From 13-2-20CM-66-19 sp036273735 (GTDB lineage: Bacteria > Pseudomonadota > Gammaproteobacteria > Steroidobacterales > Steroidobacteraceae), in NCBI GenBank assembly GCA_036273735.1, contig DASUHA010000136.1, positions 1 to 64,000 on the forward strand: DNA of 64,000 nucleotides, written 5' to 3'. This document shows, in pieces, positions 16,900-26,285 of the stretch. Under the pieces are notes generated by a model. The model saw only the letters and a list, made by a program, of their open reading frames with translations, had not been told where the DNA came from and did no database searches. Made by a program: the position numbers and the translations under genes. Within the stretch, counting starts at the first letter, position 1. Each line of letters opens with the position of its first letter.

Positions 16900-18933
16900 T
16901 CAGGTAGAGGCCTGCTGATCACACTGCAGTGTGTCGACGATGGCCCAGTTGTCGCCGTGGGCAGGCCGTGAGTAGTCGACCTGGTAGTGTGCGGCGTCCT
17001 TGCGCTCGAACACGAATCGATCCGCCTGCTTGCCGCTGGTATCCAGTGTCCACGTCAGCCGCGAGCCGTCCCAGCCGGGCGACGTGTAATGGCGAATGCC
17101 CGAAGCGTCGTCGAACACGTAATTGTCGAAACGCTTGCTCGCAGCGTCATAACGCCACATTTCAACTGCCTGATAGCCAAAGGGCGGCCGGTCGACGTGC
17201 TTCATGGTGAGCCAGTGGCCCAGCAAATCCGGGGCGAATTGCTCGGCGGAAGCGATGGTCTTGCCGTTGCCGGGAAACTCGCCGTGGCACGACCAGCTGC
17301 CTCCGAAGAATGCGAACGCCTTCAATTCGTCCACCAACACGGGGTGACCGGCATCGGCGGCCGCCACGCGCGGATGGGGCTTGAGGAAAGTATCGAGCGC
17401 GTCCATGGCCGTCCTGTATGGCGTTGGATCGTAATGCATGCCGAATATGGTATCGACGTCGAGATGTTCGCGGGTGACGGCGGTGCGTAGCTCCAGCAGG
17501 TACTCGGGCGTGAACCACGTGTCCTTCTCATCAGGCGCGAACAGATCGCTGCTGTACAACAATCTGTAGTGTGGCAGATAGACCATCATCTGCCGTTCAC
17601 CCGTCTCCGTGCGGTAGGGAATCAGCTCGAGGCGGTTGACCCCATCACCGAGGGTCGTTCTGGTGGTCACCAAATGCCAACGCGGCGGCCGCCGGTGTCT
17701 TTGCAGATCGTCCGGTATGAAAGTGTGCGGGGCGTTGAACAGCCGGGTCAGCACGGGTCGGTCGAGGTCCACGGCATAGATGGGGATGCCGCGTGCAACG
17801 TACTCGCGCAAGCCGCCGATGTGCGGCCACGAGTCCGAGGTGGTGATCACCGCCTTTATCGGCAGATGCGGGTAACGCCGGCGCGCCTCATCCATCACCT
17901 TGATCGAGTAGTCCGATGACAGCGGCCCTTCCACGACGACGATGCCATCGCTTTGGCGAATGAGATTCACGTTCCATGAGCCGGGAACGTGAAGAACCCC
18001 CGGGTCGACTTCGGTTGCCGGCTGCCCGGGAATACCCAGCGGGAGGTCGGCAATCGTGCGCCGGTGAGCCAGGATTTCGGTGCGCGCTGCCGCGGGGATG
18101 GCGACCTCGGCGGCGTCGAGCGGCGGATTGACGGTCACCGAGGTGACGGTGACGTCAGACTCCGGCAGTCCGTTCCGCTCGATCGTCCACTGCCGCGGAT
18201 AACGCAGCCCGCCCGGCTCGAGTGACCACATGCCATAGCTGATGCGAGTGGTGACATCACCCCACACACTCCAGAACACATCGTACGGACGCGGGGCGGT
18301 CCACTCGACCACTTCGGGAAGACTGGTGTACCCGTTCAGGTACAGCCGCGCCGGATGACCATGCCAGGTAAAGCCAACCACATGGTGGCTATAACCGTGC
18401 AACTGCACGTCCGGCAGCGAGTGCAGATCGGACGCCGCCAGAGCCGTGGAGAGCACGCGCAGGGGGCCGAAAGCAAAATCCTCTTCGGCTTCCTGCAGAT
18501 ACCTGAAAGAGGTCCGCGAGTATTTGCCGTCCACGACCTGCGCGACCACCCCGCCTGAAACGATGTACGTCGGGTTGACCGGCGCGCCGTCCCATTGCGG
18601 ATGCTGCAGCCACCATTGGGACGAAGAATATCCGCGATGCTGCTGCGTGACGCGCTCGCTGTCGCTGTCGAAATTCCGGATCACATCGAGCTGCACGTAG
18701 TCCTGCCACCACGGTCCCTCCGGCCGCAGCGATTGCTCGAGCATGTTGCGATGGCCGACGGCTTGCAGGCGCAGCGCATGCACGGAGCTCACCGCGCCCT
18801 TGCCGCCCATCGCAGCAAACGCGGCCGCCAGCTCCCGAGCAGTGTCCGCGGAGCGGGCTCGAGCCTGTGCAGCCATACCTGTCCCTGCGAGCAGGACGGC
18901 CGACAGAGCGAGGAGGTGAATTGGAGTCCTCAT
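16900..18933 (-). CDS. Exported metallo-beta-lactamase-fold protein with degenerate metal site, fused to a DUF1579-like domain
   Basis: A 677-residue protein: signal peptide (HLLALSAVLLAGTGMAAQA), an N-terminal region of ~300 residues of mainly beta character, an MBL-like part, and a C-terminal lipocalin-like domain from about residue 540 (AFAFFGGSWSCHGEFPG). In the MBL part, VLHVPGSWNVNLIRQSDGIVVVEGP aligns with the start of the fold, but the HxHxDHxGG site reads TTSDSWPHIGG (residues 364-374), so the first two His and the Asp are lost. IFGMHYDP and the SSDLF segment match later motifs. Hydrolysis by a standard two-zinc centre is unlikely. ATG at 18933 has GGAAGG upstream. Confidence 0.72.
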   Translation of the reverse strand: MRTPIHLLALSAVLLAGTGMAAQARARSADTARELAAAFAAMGGKGAVSSVHALRLQAVGHRNMLEQSLRPEGPWWQDYVQLDVIRNFDSDSERVTQQHRGYSSSQWWLQHPQWDGAPVNPTYIVSGGVVAQVVDGKYSRTSFRYLQEAEEDFAFGPLRVLSTALAASDLHSLPDVQLHGYSHHVVGFTWHGHPARLYLNGYTSLPEVVEWTAPRPYDVFWSVWGDVTTRISYGMWSLEPGGLRYPRQWTIERNGLPESDVTVTSVTVNPPLDAAEVAIPAAARTEILAHRRTIADLPLGIPGQPATEVDPGVLHVPGSWNVNLIRQSDGIVVVEGPLSSDYSIKVMDEARRRYPHLPIKAVITTSDSWPHIGGLREYVARGIPIYAVDLDRPVLTRLFNAPHTFIPDDLQRHRRPPRWHLVTTRTTLGDGVNRLELIPYRTETGERQMMVYLPHYRLLYSSDLFAPDEKDTWFTPEYLLELRTAVTREHLDVDTIFGMHYDPTPYRTAMDALDTFLKPHPRVAAADAGHPVLVDELKAFAFFGGSWSCHGEFPGNGKTIASAEQFAPDLLGHWLTMKHVDRPPFGYQAVEMWRYDAASKRFDNYVFDDASGIRHYTSPGWDGSRLTWTLDTSGKQADRFVFERKDAAHYQVDYSRPAHGDNWAIVDTLQCDQQAST

Positions 18934-18998
18934 GCAACGCCTTCCTCGAGTCAGTCTGCCCATTCGACCGTCACCTCGTCTCTGCGCTTCGGGAGACC

Positions 18999-19793
18999 TC
19001 AGCCCCTGGTATCACGACTGTCCGACGCCAGGTTTTCCAGTGTATAAGTCCGCTGCTCGCCTTCGAACCTCTGTCCCGTGCCGGCTATCAGCGTGACATG
19101 CCGTTCGACGAGAATCTCGTCCGCGATGATCACGCCTTTGCGGACCGTGGTGTAGCCGGTCCAATGCGACTCGCCCGGCACGACCCGCACATCGAGCGTC
19201 TTGCCGATACTCGTAGTGATCGTGATCGTGTTCTTGTACGCGTCATCGGACGAGGGGCCGGCGCCGCTGCCTTCACGGGTCAGCGTGATCACGTGATTGA
19301 GCGGATCGAGGCGCAGCACGCGTACCTGCTCGCTTCCCTGCGGACCGATTTCCCATGGCTTCGCGATAACCACCGCCCACGAAGCACCCACGTGAATGTC
19401 CCGCGGCGCATTGCCCCAGAGATAGCGGTTGAAGATCGTCCCGCTGGTCTGGTCGTTGACGTTGCATTGGCCGTTCCAGCAGTCCGTGATGCCATCCTTC
19501 AGACGCCTGTGAATCCACTTCTGGGCGGGCCGACCGTCGTAAACGCCTGAGCCGTTGAAAATGATTTCGTTTCCATGGATGGCCCTGACGACCTCATCGC
19601 TCGTACCACTGATCCGCTTCACTACATCCTGAAAACCGGGGCCGGTGATGGCCACCGCTTTCGAGAATACGGACGAAAGGCTCTCGCCAACCTCGAGATG
19701 AGGTGCCAGATAGGCACTGCTCGGCTCGGCAAAGGCAGCCGGAGCGATGCAGGCCATTGCAGAGGCCACCAGAGACAGACTCGGGATCTTCAT
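18999..19793 (-). CDS. Secreted protein of unknown function
   Basis: A 264-residue protein starting with a Sec signal (MKIPSLSLVASAMACIAPAAFA). The mature part is beta-rich, with a paired Cys in DCWNGQCNVND near residue 105 that may form a disulfide, and a long middle section (VITLTREGSG, KNTITITTSIGKTLDV). No family is recognised. It sits 65 nt before the MBL-like gene on the same strand and may share its transcript. Confidence 0.6.
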   Translation of the reverse strand: MKIPSLSLVASAMACIAPAAFAEPSSAYLAPHLEVGESLSSVFSKAVAITGPGFQDVVKRISGTSDEVVRAIHGNEIIFNGSGVYDGRPAQKWIHRRLKDGITDCWNGQCNVNDQTSGTIFNRYLWGNAPRDIHVGASWAVVIAKPWEIGPQGSEQVRVLRLDPLNHVITLTREGSGAGPSSDDAYKNTITITTSIGKTLDVRVVPGESHWTGYTTVRKGVIIADEILVERHVTLIAGTGQRFEGEQRTYTLENLASDSRDTRG

Positions 19794-20002
19794 GGTGCGT
19801 CACCGTGCGGGCAGTGCCCCGTAGCTCACGGTAGCGTATACGTGTCAGCTCCTCGTAACCAAGCTGCGGTTGGGTCCGTAGTTCCGCGATTCGATGGCCC
19901 GAACGTCCGATGCGACGAATAAGGTGCGCGGCCGCGCCAACCCCTCAACGGACCCGTCGTCGAAGCAAGTGAAACGAGCGGATTTGAGCGGGAGCGGCCC
20001 CG

Positions 20003-20746
20003 CTACACGCCCAACGCCTCTATTACCAGGCGTGCCACGGCCGTTGCCGAATACTGCTGCTGGCCCGTGATCAGATTACCCTCGCGCACTGCATGCGACT
20101 TGAAGCGACCGGACACCATGAAGTTGGTATCGGGCAGTTTCTTCGCCTCCTCTTCGATCCAGAACGGCTGCATCCGTTGGCCTACGAACTCGTCTGCGAA
20201 TTTTTCCTCCGAATTTGCGAATCCGGTCCAGGTCTTGCCCGTCACGAGGAGCTTGCCATCCACCTTGGCCTTCAACAGGAGACATGTGCCGTGACAAAGG
20301 ACTGCGGTGATCTTTCCTGCCTTGTAGAAGTCCGCGGCCAGTTTATGTACGCGCTCGTTGTCGTAAAACGTGTACATCGGCCCCTGGCCGCCGACGAAGA
20401 GGATCGCGTCATAGTCAGCCACCCTGATCTCGCTGATCGGCTTGGACTTCTCGATGAGCGCCGAATGCTGAGGTGAGCAGATGAAGCCGAGCGAGATGAG
20501 ATCGTCGGCCATCCATTTCCCCTTGTCGCGCGGATCACTCCAGCTATCGGCCTCCAGCTTTCCACCATCGGGGCTGCAAATGTCAACTTCGTAGCCATGT
20601 TCGACGAATTCGCAGTAGGGGTGAGTCAGCTCGGCCCACCAGAAGCCGATTGGCCAGCCGGTTTGCCTGGAGACAGAAGAATTCGAAGCGATGATGGCTA
20701 CCCGCCTCGGCTTGTCTGGATTCGTCACGTCTATGGTTCCGCTCAT
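20003..20746 (-). CDS. DJ-1/PfpI-family (Hsp31-like) protein
   Basis: A 247-residue class I glutamine-amidotransferase-fold protein. The nucleophile elbow is AVLCHGTCLLL, with Cys151 followed by His152, and Glu39 in FWWAEL fits the partner acid. FVGGQGPMYTF is the expected loop before the elbow. The length and the GFWWAELTHPY opening match the Hsp31/glyoxalase III-like branch, which removes methylglyoxal or repairs glycated molecules; intracellular protease claims for the family are weaker. It is cytoplasmic, with no signal. No operon partner is seen. Confidence 0.85.
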   Translation of the reverse strand: MSGTIDVTNPDKPRRVAIIASNSSVSRQTGWPIGFWWAELTHPYCEFVEHGYEVDICSPDGGKLEADSWSDPRDKGKWMADDLISLGFICSPQHSALIEKSKPISEIRVADYDAILFVGGQGPMYTFYDNERVHKLAADFYKAGKITAVLCHGTCLLLKAKVDGKLLVTGKTWTGFANSEEKFADEFVGQRMQPFWIEEEAKKLPDTNFMVSGRFKSHAVREGNLITGQQQYSATAVARLVIEALGV

Positions 20747-20838
20747 TGCTCATTACTCCGTTTGTCAACTCGAGATGGGGATGCGGGAACTCGCCTGCAA
20801 CGCAACGTACGGACTACGACATGCCTCGTCAAGTTCCT

Positions 20839-20880
20839 TATGCTCTTAGTTTGGGAGCAGTTGCGTTTTACATTCAGTTA
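20839..20880 (+). repeat. Imperfect direct repeat, copy 1
   Basis: This 42-nt segment matches 20983-21024 without gaps at 34 of 42 positions, including the identical blocks TATGCTCTTA and AGTTGCGTTT. The copies start 144 nt apart in the gap before the IS630-type helix-turn-helix gene. They could be operator copies, remains of an insertion-element end, or a local duplication. Confidence 0.7.
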
Positions 20881-20982
20881 CCGGCAGATGGCCGGCGGAG
20901 CTCAAATCCCCTCCAGCTGCCGCCGAGGCTCCCCGCACTCCACCGCCCTTGATGCGCCGGCGCCACACTCCAGCGCTCCCGC

Positions 20983-21024
20983 TATGCTCTTATTTCAGGA
21001 GTAGTTGCGTTTCGCAATCAGTTG
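20983..21024 (+). repeat. Imperfect direct repeat, copy 2
   Basis: Partner of 20839-20880. This copy ends 46 nt before the ATG at 21070, where a promoter or operator for the helix-turn-helix gene would be expected. The ~320 nt gap between the DJ-1 gene and that gene contains nothing else I can support. Confidence 0.7.
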
Positions 21025-21069
21025 CACTAGGATTTCTGTCGTTCGCAAGAAAGGGCATTGAGGGGCGCA

Positions 21070-21528
21070 ATGCGCAAGCTGCAGATCGAAAGTGCCGAAG
21101 TGATGCGGATCGCGATCCAACAGGAGATCGCCCGCAGCGAGGAATCCCGCTACGACCACCGGCTCCATGGCCTCCTGCTGTTGGCGGCAGGCCACTCCTG
21201 CCGCCAGGTTGCAGGATTCTTCGGCGAAGACGACACCACCGTGCAGCGGTGGGTCCGCCGCTTCGAGCAGGGCGGGCTCTGGGCTTTACGCGAGGGCAGG
21301 AGATCCGGCAGACCGCGCACACTCGGCCCGGAGCAATGGAACGAGCTGCAGGCGGACCTTCGTAAGAATCCGCAGGAGTTCGGACTCGCAGCCGCACTCT
21401 GGGACGGTCCAACGCTCTCGAAGCACTTGAGCTGCCGCTACGGCGTGGCGCTCGGTGTACGTCAGTGCCAGAGGATCTTCCGGCTGATGGGCCTGCCACC
21501 ACGCAGGCCCGGTCCCCAGGTTGCATGA
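21070..21528 (+). CDS. Solitary IS630-type helix-turn-helix protein, no DDE domain
   Basis: A 152-residue protein equal to the DNA-binding half of IS630/Tc1-like transposases. First a helix-turn-helix (HGLLLLAAGHSCRQVAGFFG and DDTTVQRWVRRFEQGGLWAL), then the GRRSGRP linker, then a winged-helix segment (GPTLSKHLSCRYGVALGVRQCQRIFRLMG). The catalytic DDE domain that should follow is absent; the frame ends in PRRPGPQVA and the next gene starts 53 nt later. AGGGG precedes ATG 21070. Either a truncated transposase or a domesticated regulator of the TonB receptor. The intact frame and clean ribosome site favour a working gene, but this is inference. Confidence 0.72.
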   Translation: MRKLQIESAEVMRIAIQQEIARSEESRYDHRLHGLLLLAAGHSCRQVAGFFGEDDTTVQRWVRRFEQGGLWALREGRRSGRPRTLGPEQWNELQADLRKNPQEFGLAAALWDGPTLSKHLSCRYGVALGVRQCQRIFRLMGLPPRRPGPQVA

Positions 21529-21581
21529 CTCAGGGCGCTGGTCTGCGCCGCACAAATATACCTACAGGTTCCGGGAGCAAT

Positions 21582-24500
21582 ATGATGTCGAAGAACACGA
21601 TTTTGCGTCGAGCCATTCGCCTTGCGCTCGCCAATGCAGCAGCGGCCTCCATGGCGCTGCCGGCCATCGCGGCCGCAGCGGACCAGGCAGCACCAGCCCC
21701 TGCCGCTGATCCGCCTGCGCCGCAAGCCGCCACGACGCCTCTTGTTGCCTCCGCGGCGGCTCCACTTGCGTCCCTCCAGGAAGTCGTAGTCACAGGCTCG
21801 CGCATCGTGCAGCCGGGACTGAGCTCCATCAGCCCGGTCACCGCGATCAGCGCCAAGCAGATCGCCAGCCAGGGCGTCACCTCGGTCGAGGATGTCCTCA
21901 ACAACCTCCCGCAGGTCATGGCCGACCAGGGCTCCATGGCCTCGAACGCAGCCAGTGGCACGGCCGAAGTCGACCTGCGAGGCCTGGGGCCCCAGAGGAC
22001 CCTCGTCCTCATCGACGGCAAGCGCCTGATGCCCGGTCAACCGACCAACGTCGTCGTTGACGCCAGCACCGCCGACCTGAATAACATCCCGATCGCGCTG
22101 GTCGAGCGCGTCGATGTGCTGACCGGGGGCGCAGCCGCCGTATACGGCGCCGACGCCGTGGCGGGCGTGGTCAACTTCGTCATGAACGACCATTTCCAGG
22201 GATTCGAGATCGACGCCAACGCCTCGGCCTACCAGCACGACCAGCACAACTATTGGGGACAGTTCTCGCCCGCGTTCGGCTTCGGCTCAGCGCACAGCTC
22301 CACGATGGATGGCACCACGAAGGACATCACGATGATCCTGGGCGGCAACTTTGCAGACGGCAAGGGCAATGCCGTGGCATACGTCGGATATCGACGCCAA
22401 GGGGCAGTATTGGAGGCGGATCGCGATTTCAGCCGCTGCACCCTGGGCACGGTCAGAAGCACGGGGGCGGGCACCTGTGCCGGCTCCGCCACCGATGCAA
22501 CGGGCACTTTCTATTCCGCAGGATTTCAACCCGGAACATCGACACCGAGCGCCTTCTCGCCGGTGCTGACCGTAGATACGGCGACAGGCCAGTTCGTTCC
22601 CAGCACCAGTGCCGATCTCTTCAACTTCGGTGCGTTGAACTATTACATGCGGCCCGACGAGCGCTGGAACGCCGGCGCCTTCGCCCACTACAACATCGAC
22701 GACAATCACCAGGTCTATGCCACGCTCATGTTCATGGACGATGACTCGGTGGCACAGATCGCACCCAGCGGTGTCTTCGTCGGCACCGGCATAGGCTCGA
22801 ACCCAACGACCGGACAACCGGACGGCCAATGGGCCATCAACTGCAACAACCCCTATCTGTCCAATCAGGAAGCCACCACCGCCGGATGTACGGCCCCGGG
22901 GCCTGCCTCCGCGCAAACGGTCCAGATCCAGTTCGGCCGCCGCAATGTCGAAGGCGGCGATCGCCGCACCGATACGCGACATACCTCCTACAGATTCGTA
23001 CTCGGCAGCAAGGGTCAAATCAACAATGACCTGTCGTACGACGTCTACGCCCAGGAGGGCGTGACGATCCGCAGCGACATCAACACCGCCGACCTGATCA
23101 GGCAGAAAGTGGCCAACGCTCTGCAGGCCGTAAGAGACCCGTCAACGGGCAAGATCGTGTGCGCAGCGAATCTGGGCGGCAACGGTGCGCCTGGCTGCGT
23201 GCCTTATAACATCTGGGGCACGGGCCCGGTGGATCCTGCAGCGATCGCGTATATGGTGGTCCCAACGCTGGATCAGGGCCACACGGAGGAGCGCGTCTAT
23301 CACGCCGACCTGACCGCCGATATGACCGACCTCGGCTGGAAGGTGCCGGCCGCCAATGAAGGGCTTGGGCTGAATTTCGGCACGGAATATCGGGAAGAGT
23401 TCATCACGAGGAACCCGGATTCGATCCTTCTCGCCGGGGACGGCACCGGCTCGGGCGGTCCAACACCGCCCGTCGATGCCGGGTACGGCGTCAAGGAAGC
23501 TTTTGTCGAGGCGCGTCTGCCGCTCGTCCAGGACAAACCCTTCGTGAAGGAAATCTCCATCGATGCCGCCTACCGCTATTCGAAATATACCGTCGGCTTC
23601 ACTACCAATACCTACAAGCTCGGACTGGATTGGTCTCCGACCTCTAGCCTGCGCTTCCGTGGAGGATATAACCGCGCAGTGCGCGCACCGAACGTCGCTG
23701 AGCTATACGATGCCACGACGGTCGCCCTCGACGGGTCGACCGACCCTTGCGCGAGCTCCTCCGGATCTCCCGCAGCCGCATCGCTCGGCCAGTGCCAGCG
23801 CGCTGGCCTCCTCAGCCCGCTTGCCGGGGTCAGCCCAGGACAATACGGAGCCCTGGGGACGCCCGGAAACCCCGCCGGCCAGTACAACGGGCTCGTGGGC
23901 GGCAATCCGAAGCTGAAACCCGAGATCGCCGACACCTATACGTTCGGCATCGTGCTCACGCCGGCGGTCCTTCCCTCCTTCAGCGCCACGCTGGACGTCT
24001 TCAGCATCAAGATCACGGACCTGATCAGCAGCTACGGCGCGGATCTCATCGTGAAACAGTGCGTGTTCGATGACGACCCGCAGTTCTGCTCCATGGTCCA
24101 CCGCGACGGAGCGGGCTCGCTCTGGTTCTCGAATTCCGGCTACGTCGAGGATCCGCTGTTGAACCTCGGCTTCGAGAAAGAATCCGGCGTGGATATCTCG
24201 ACCAACTACACCCACACCGTCGGTGGGTTCGGATCGCTGAATTTCAACCTGATCGGCACCTACACCGCCTCGAAGATCATCGAGCCGTTCCCGGGCTCCG
24301 GGGTATACAACTGCGCCGGCTGGTTCGGCAGCACCTGCGGCAACCCGCTGCCCAAGTGGCGACATACTCTGACGATCGGCTGGGCGACGCCGTGGCATGG
24401 CATTGGGCTCCAGGCGAAGTGGCGCCACATCGGTCGGACGGAGAACGACTTTGCGAACCCCGCACCTCTGCTCGCCGGCAAGATCAACCCGGCGCTGCAG

Positions 24501-24716
24501 TGGCTGGGAAGCCGGGAGTATCTCGACCTGGTCGCCAGCGATCAGATATACAAGAACGTCTTCCTGCAGCTGGGCGTCAACAACGTACTGGACAAGGATC
24601 CGCCGATCCTGCCGACCAGCGCGCTGCCGGCGCCCTTCTTCAACGGCAATACCTATCCACAGGTGTATGACACGCTCGGGCGGTTCGTGTTCGCGAACCT
24701 GAAGATCGACTTCTAG
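21582..24716 (+). CDS. TonB-dependent outer-membrane receptor, large
   Basis: A 1044-residue receptor. Signal peptide (IRLALANAAAASMALPAIAAAA), Ala/Pro linker, then LQEVVVTGSRI, the start of the plug after a possible TonB-box. Plug motifs follow: SVEDVLNNLPQV, VDLRGLGPQRTLVLIDGKRL and VERVDVLTGGAAAVYGADAVAGVVNFV. The barrel includes LRFRGGYNRAVRAPNVAELY and ends in FANLKIDF with the expected terminal Phe. GGGAG precedes ATG 21582. This type is frequent in xanthomonads, caulobacters and sphingomonads, often for oligosaccharides or peptides as well as iron complexes; the substrate cannot be read here. It is followed by a terminator hairpin and a secreted protein gene. Confidence 0.93.
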   Translation: MMSKNTILRRAIRLALANAAAASMALPAIAAAADQAAPAPAADPPAPQAATTPLVASAAAPLASLQEVVVTGSRIVQPGLSSISPVTAISAKQIASQGVTSVEDVLNNLPQVMADQGSMASNAASGTAEVDLRGLGPQRTLVLIDGKRLMPGQPTNVVVDASTADLNNIPIALVERVDVLTGGAAAVYGADAVAGVVNFVMNDHFQGFEIDANASAYQHDQHNYWGQFSPAFGFGSAHSSTMDGTTKDITMILGGNFADGKGNAVAYVGYRRQGAVLEADRDFSRCTLGTVRSTGAGTCAGSATDATGTFYSAGFQPGTSTPSAFSPVLTVDTATGQFVPSTSADLFNFGALNYYMRPDERWNAGAFAHYNIDDNHQVYATLMFMDDDSVAQIAPSGVFVGTGIGSNPTTGQPDGQWAINCNNPYLSNQEATTAGCTAPGPASAQTVQIQFGRRNVEGGDRRTDTRHTSYRFVLGSKGQINNDLSYDVYAQEGVTIRSDINTADLIRQKVANALQAVRDPSTGKIVCAANLGGNGAPGCVPYNIWGTGPVDPAAIAYMVVPTLDQGHTEERVYHADLTADMTDLGWKVPAANEGLGLNFGTEYREEFITRNPDSILLAGDGTGSGGPTPPVDAGYGVKEAFVEARLPLVQDKPFVKEISIDAAYRYSKYTVGFTTNTYKLGLDWSPTSSLRFRGGYNRAVRAPNVAELYDATTVALDGSTDPCASSSGSPAAASLGQCQRAGLLSPLAGVSPGQYGALGTPGNPAGQYNGLVGGNPKLKPEIADTYTFGIVLTPAVLPSFSATLDVFSIKITDLISSYGADLIVKQCVFDDDPQFCSMVHRDGAGSLWFSNSGYVEDPLLNLGFEKESGVDISTNYTHTVGGFGSLNFNLIGTYTASKIIEPFPGSGVYNCAGWFGSTCGNPLPKWRHTLTIGWATPWHGIGLQAKWRHIGRTENDFANPAPLLAGKINPALQWLGSREYLDLVASDQIYKNVFLQLGVNNVLDKDPPILPTSALPAPFFNGNTYPQVYDTLGRFVFANLKIDF

Positions 24717-24746
24717 TCACCGTCCGCCTTCCAGGCGACTTGCCGC

Positions 24747-24775
24747 AGCGGGCCACTCGGCCCGCTGTCTTTTCC
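24747..24775 (+). terminator. Rho-independent terminator after the TonB receptor
   Basis: A perfect 9-bp stem (CAGCGGGCC 24747-24755 with GGCCCGCTG 24760-24768), a 4-nt loop and then TCTTTTC. It lies 30 nt after the receptor stop. Some read-through into the next gene, which starts at 24809 on the same strand, is possible, so it may set the expression ratio. Confidence 0.8.
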
Positions 24776-24808
24776 CCGGACCGTCCGATCCTTAGACGAG
24801 GTAACCAG

Positions 24809-25507
24809 ATGAAGACTCCGATATGCGCCGCCCTCTTGCTCAGCGCCGGCGCGGCCCTCGCTCAGGGTGCCACGCCCCCGTACCCGAGCATGACCCCGAT
24901 TGCGCAATATCAGATGAGTCGGGATCAGGAAATTGCGCTCGCTCGCAGCGCCGCCCCACCCGCCATTGCGAGCCACGCGGAGGTCTTGGTCCTTGGGAAG
25001 CGCAGCTACGAGACCGCGGTCAAGGGCACCAACGGGTTCGTATGCCTGGTGCAGCGCTCCTGGGACCAGAGCTTCGACCACCCGGAATTCTGGAATCCAA
25101 AAATCAGAGGCCCCGAGTGTGACAACGCGCGTGCCGCACGCTCCGTGCTGCCAAGCTATCTCGAGCGAACCCGGTGGGTGCTGGCCGGCAAGTCCGTGGC
25201 CGAGATGCGCGCCCTCACCGAGAAGGCCTGGGCGGCCGGAAGAATACCCATGCCCGAGCCCGGCGCCATGGCCTACATGCTGTCGGAGGGCGGTTACCTG
25301 AGCGACTCCAACGCCGGACCGTGGCACCCGCACGTGATGTTCATGATGCCTCCCACACCGGACACCGAATGGGGAGCCAATGTAGCCGGAGCGCCGATAT
25401 CAGCGGACCTCACCGGTCACGATGCCATGTCGTACTTCTTCGTGGTCGTACCGAAGTGGTCGAACGGAAAGTGGGCGTGGCCGCACGCTGGCGGCGGAGG
25501 GCATTGA
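24809..25507 (+). CDS. Secreted protein of unknown function, partner of the TonB receptor
   Basis: A 232-residue protein with a Sec signal (MKTPICAALLLSAGAALAQG). The mature part contains EIALARSAAPPAIASHAEVLVLGKRSYE, a middle with a likely Cys pair (NGFVCLVQRSW and GPECDNARAA), and a C-terminal WHPHVMFMMPPTP and FFVVVPKWSNGKWAWPH. The His/Trp-rich end suggests ligand or metal contacts, but no family is certain. GAGG precedes ATG 24809. The position right after a receptor suggests a linked role in nutrient uptake or handling. Confidence 0.65.
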   Translation: MKTPICAALLLSAGAALAQGATPPYPSMTPIAQYQMSRDQEIALARSAAPPAIASHAEVLVLGKRSYETAVKGTNGFVCLVQRSWDQSFDHPEFWNPKIRGPECDNARAARSVLPSYLERTRWVLAGKSVAEMRALTEKAWAAGRIPMPEPGAMAYMLSEGGYLSDSNAGPWHPHVMFMMPPTPDTEWGANVAGAPISADLTGHDAMSYFFVVVPKWSNGKWAWPHAGGGGH

Positions 25508-25547
25508 AAGCAGAACTCTCGGCACGGGCGCCGGCCAGCGCCAGGCA

Positions 25548-26096
25548 TCAAGGCCTGGCCGGCCGGCCGGCCTTCTTCGTTTTGCGCGCTCCCTTTCGCG
25601 AGGCGCAGACCGCCTCGAACGCCGCCTGCATCTGCTCGGAAACTGAACGGCCGCCTTTTTTCTGTGCATGTGGCCGCGCTCCAAGGTGCTGCTCGCGCAA
25701 TTCGTCCATGAACGCCGCCCACATCTGCGGACCGCCGCTGGCGAGCACCTCGGCTCGGATCGCCAGATCCTCCCTCACCGGCAGAAACCTGACACCCCAC
25801 GCTCCCATGTGCGCCAGGACCGGGACCAGGGAAATACCCTGCTCGGTCAGGCTGTAGATGGCCTTCTGCTTGTGCGCGGGGTCATCGGCTTTGGTGATGA
25901 TCCCCTGATCGACCAGCATCTTCAGCCGCTCGGCCAGGATGTTTGAGGATATCCCCTCATCGGATTGCGACAGCAGCTCCCGGTAGTGACGCCGGTTGCC
26001 GAACATCATGTCGCGGATGATGAGCAGGCTCCAGCGGTCGCCGAGCACTTCCAGCGTCAGATTGATGGGGCAGCCGGATTTCAAGCCATCGCGCAC
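25548..26096 (-). CDS. HxlR-family transcriptional regulator
   Basis: A 182-residue winged-helix protein. The HxlR signature is clear: SGCPINLTLEVLGDRWSLLIIRDMMFGNRRHYREL near the N-terminus with the conserved Cys, then ISSNILAERLKMLVDQGIITK and the wing. The last ~60 residues (from VREDLAIRAEVL) extend beyond the minimal family and end in a Lys/Arg-rich tail. GTG at 26096 is chosen for GAGG upstream. It is divergent from the carbonic anhydrase gene, with ~190 nt between, and may control it. Confidence 0.83.
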   Translation of the reverse strand: MRDGLKSGCPINLTLEVLGDRWSLLIIRDMMFGNRRHYRELLSQSDEGISSNILAERLKMLVDQGIITKADDPAHKQKAIYSLTEQGISLVPVLAHMGAWGVRFLPVREDLAIRAEVLASGGPQMWAAFMDELREQHLGARPHAQKKGGRSVSEQMQAAFEAVCASRKGARKTKKAGRPARP

Positions 26097-26285
26097 GGTC
26101 TGCCTCGATATCGGCACTGGTCTGTGAGTATGCCGGCGTCCGAGCCGGAATTGCAACCACTTGCACAAAGCAAGTGACGTGGGCTTCTGCCCGGCCGGAT
26201 GCCCCGGCGCATAATTCGATTGCCGGCGAATCATCCTGGCAGCAGCAGCGGTTACAGTTGCGCACCGGAACGCGGAGGAACAGAG

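Noticed and set aside
19987..20004. AGCGGG/CCCGCT hairpin at the end of the DJ-1 gene
   Set aside because: Short arms overlapping the stop codon and no T-run on the minus strand.
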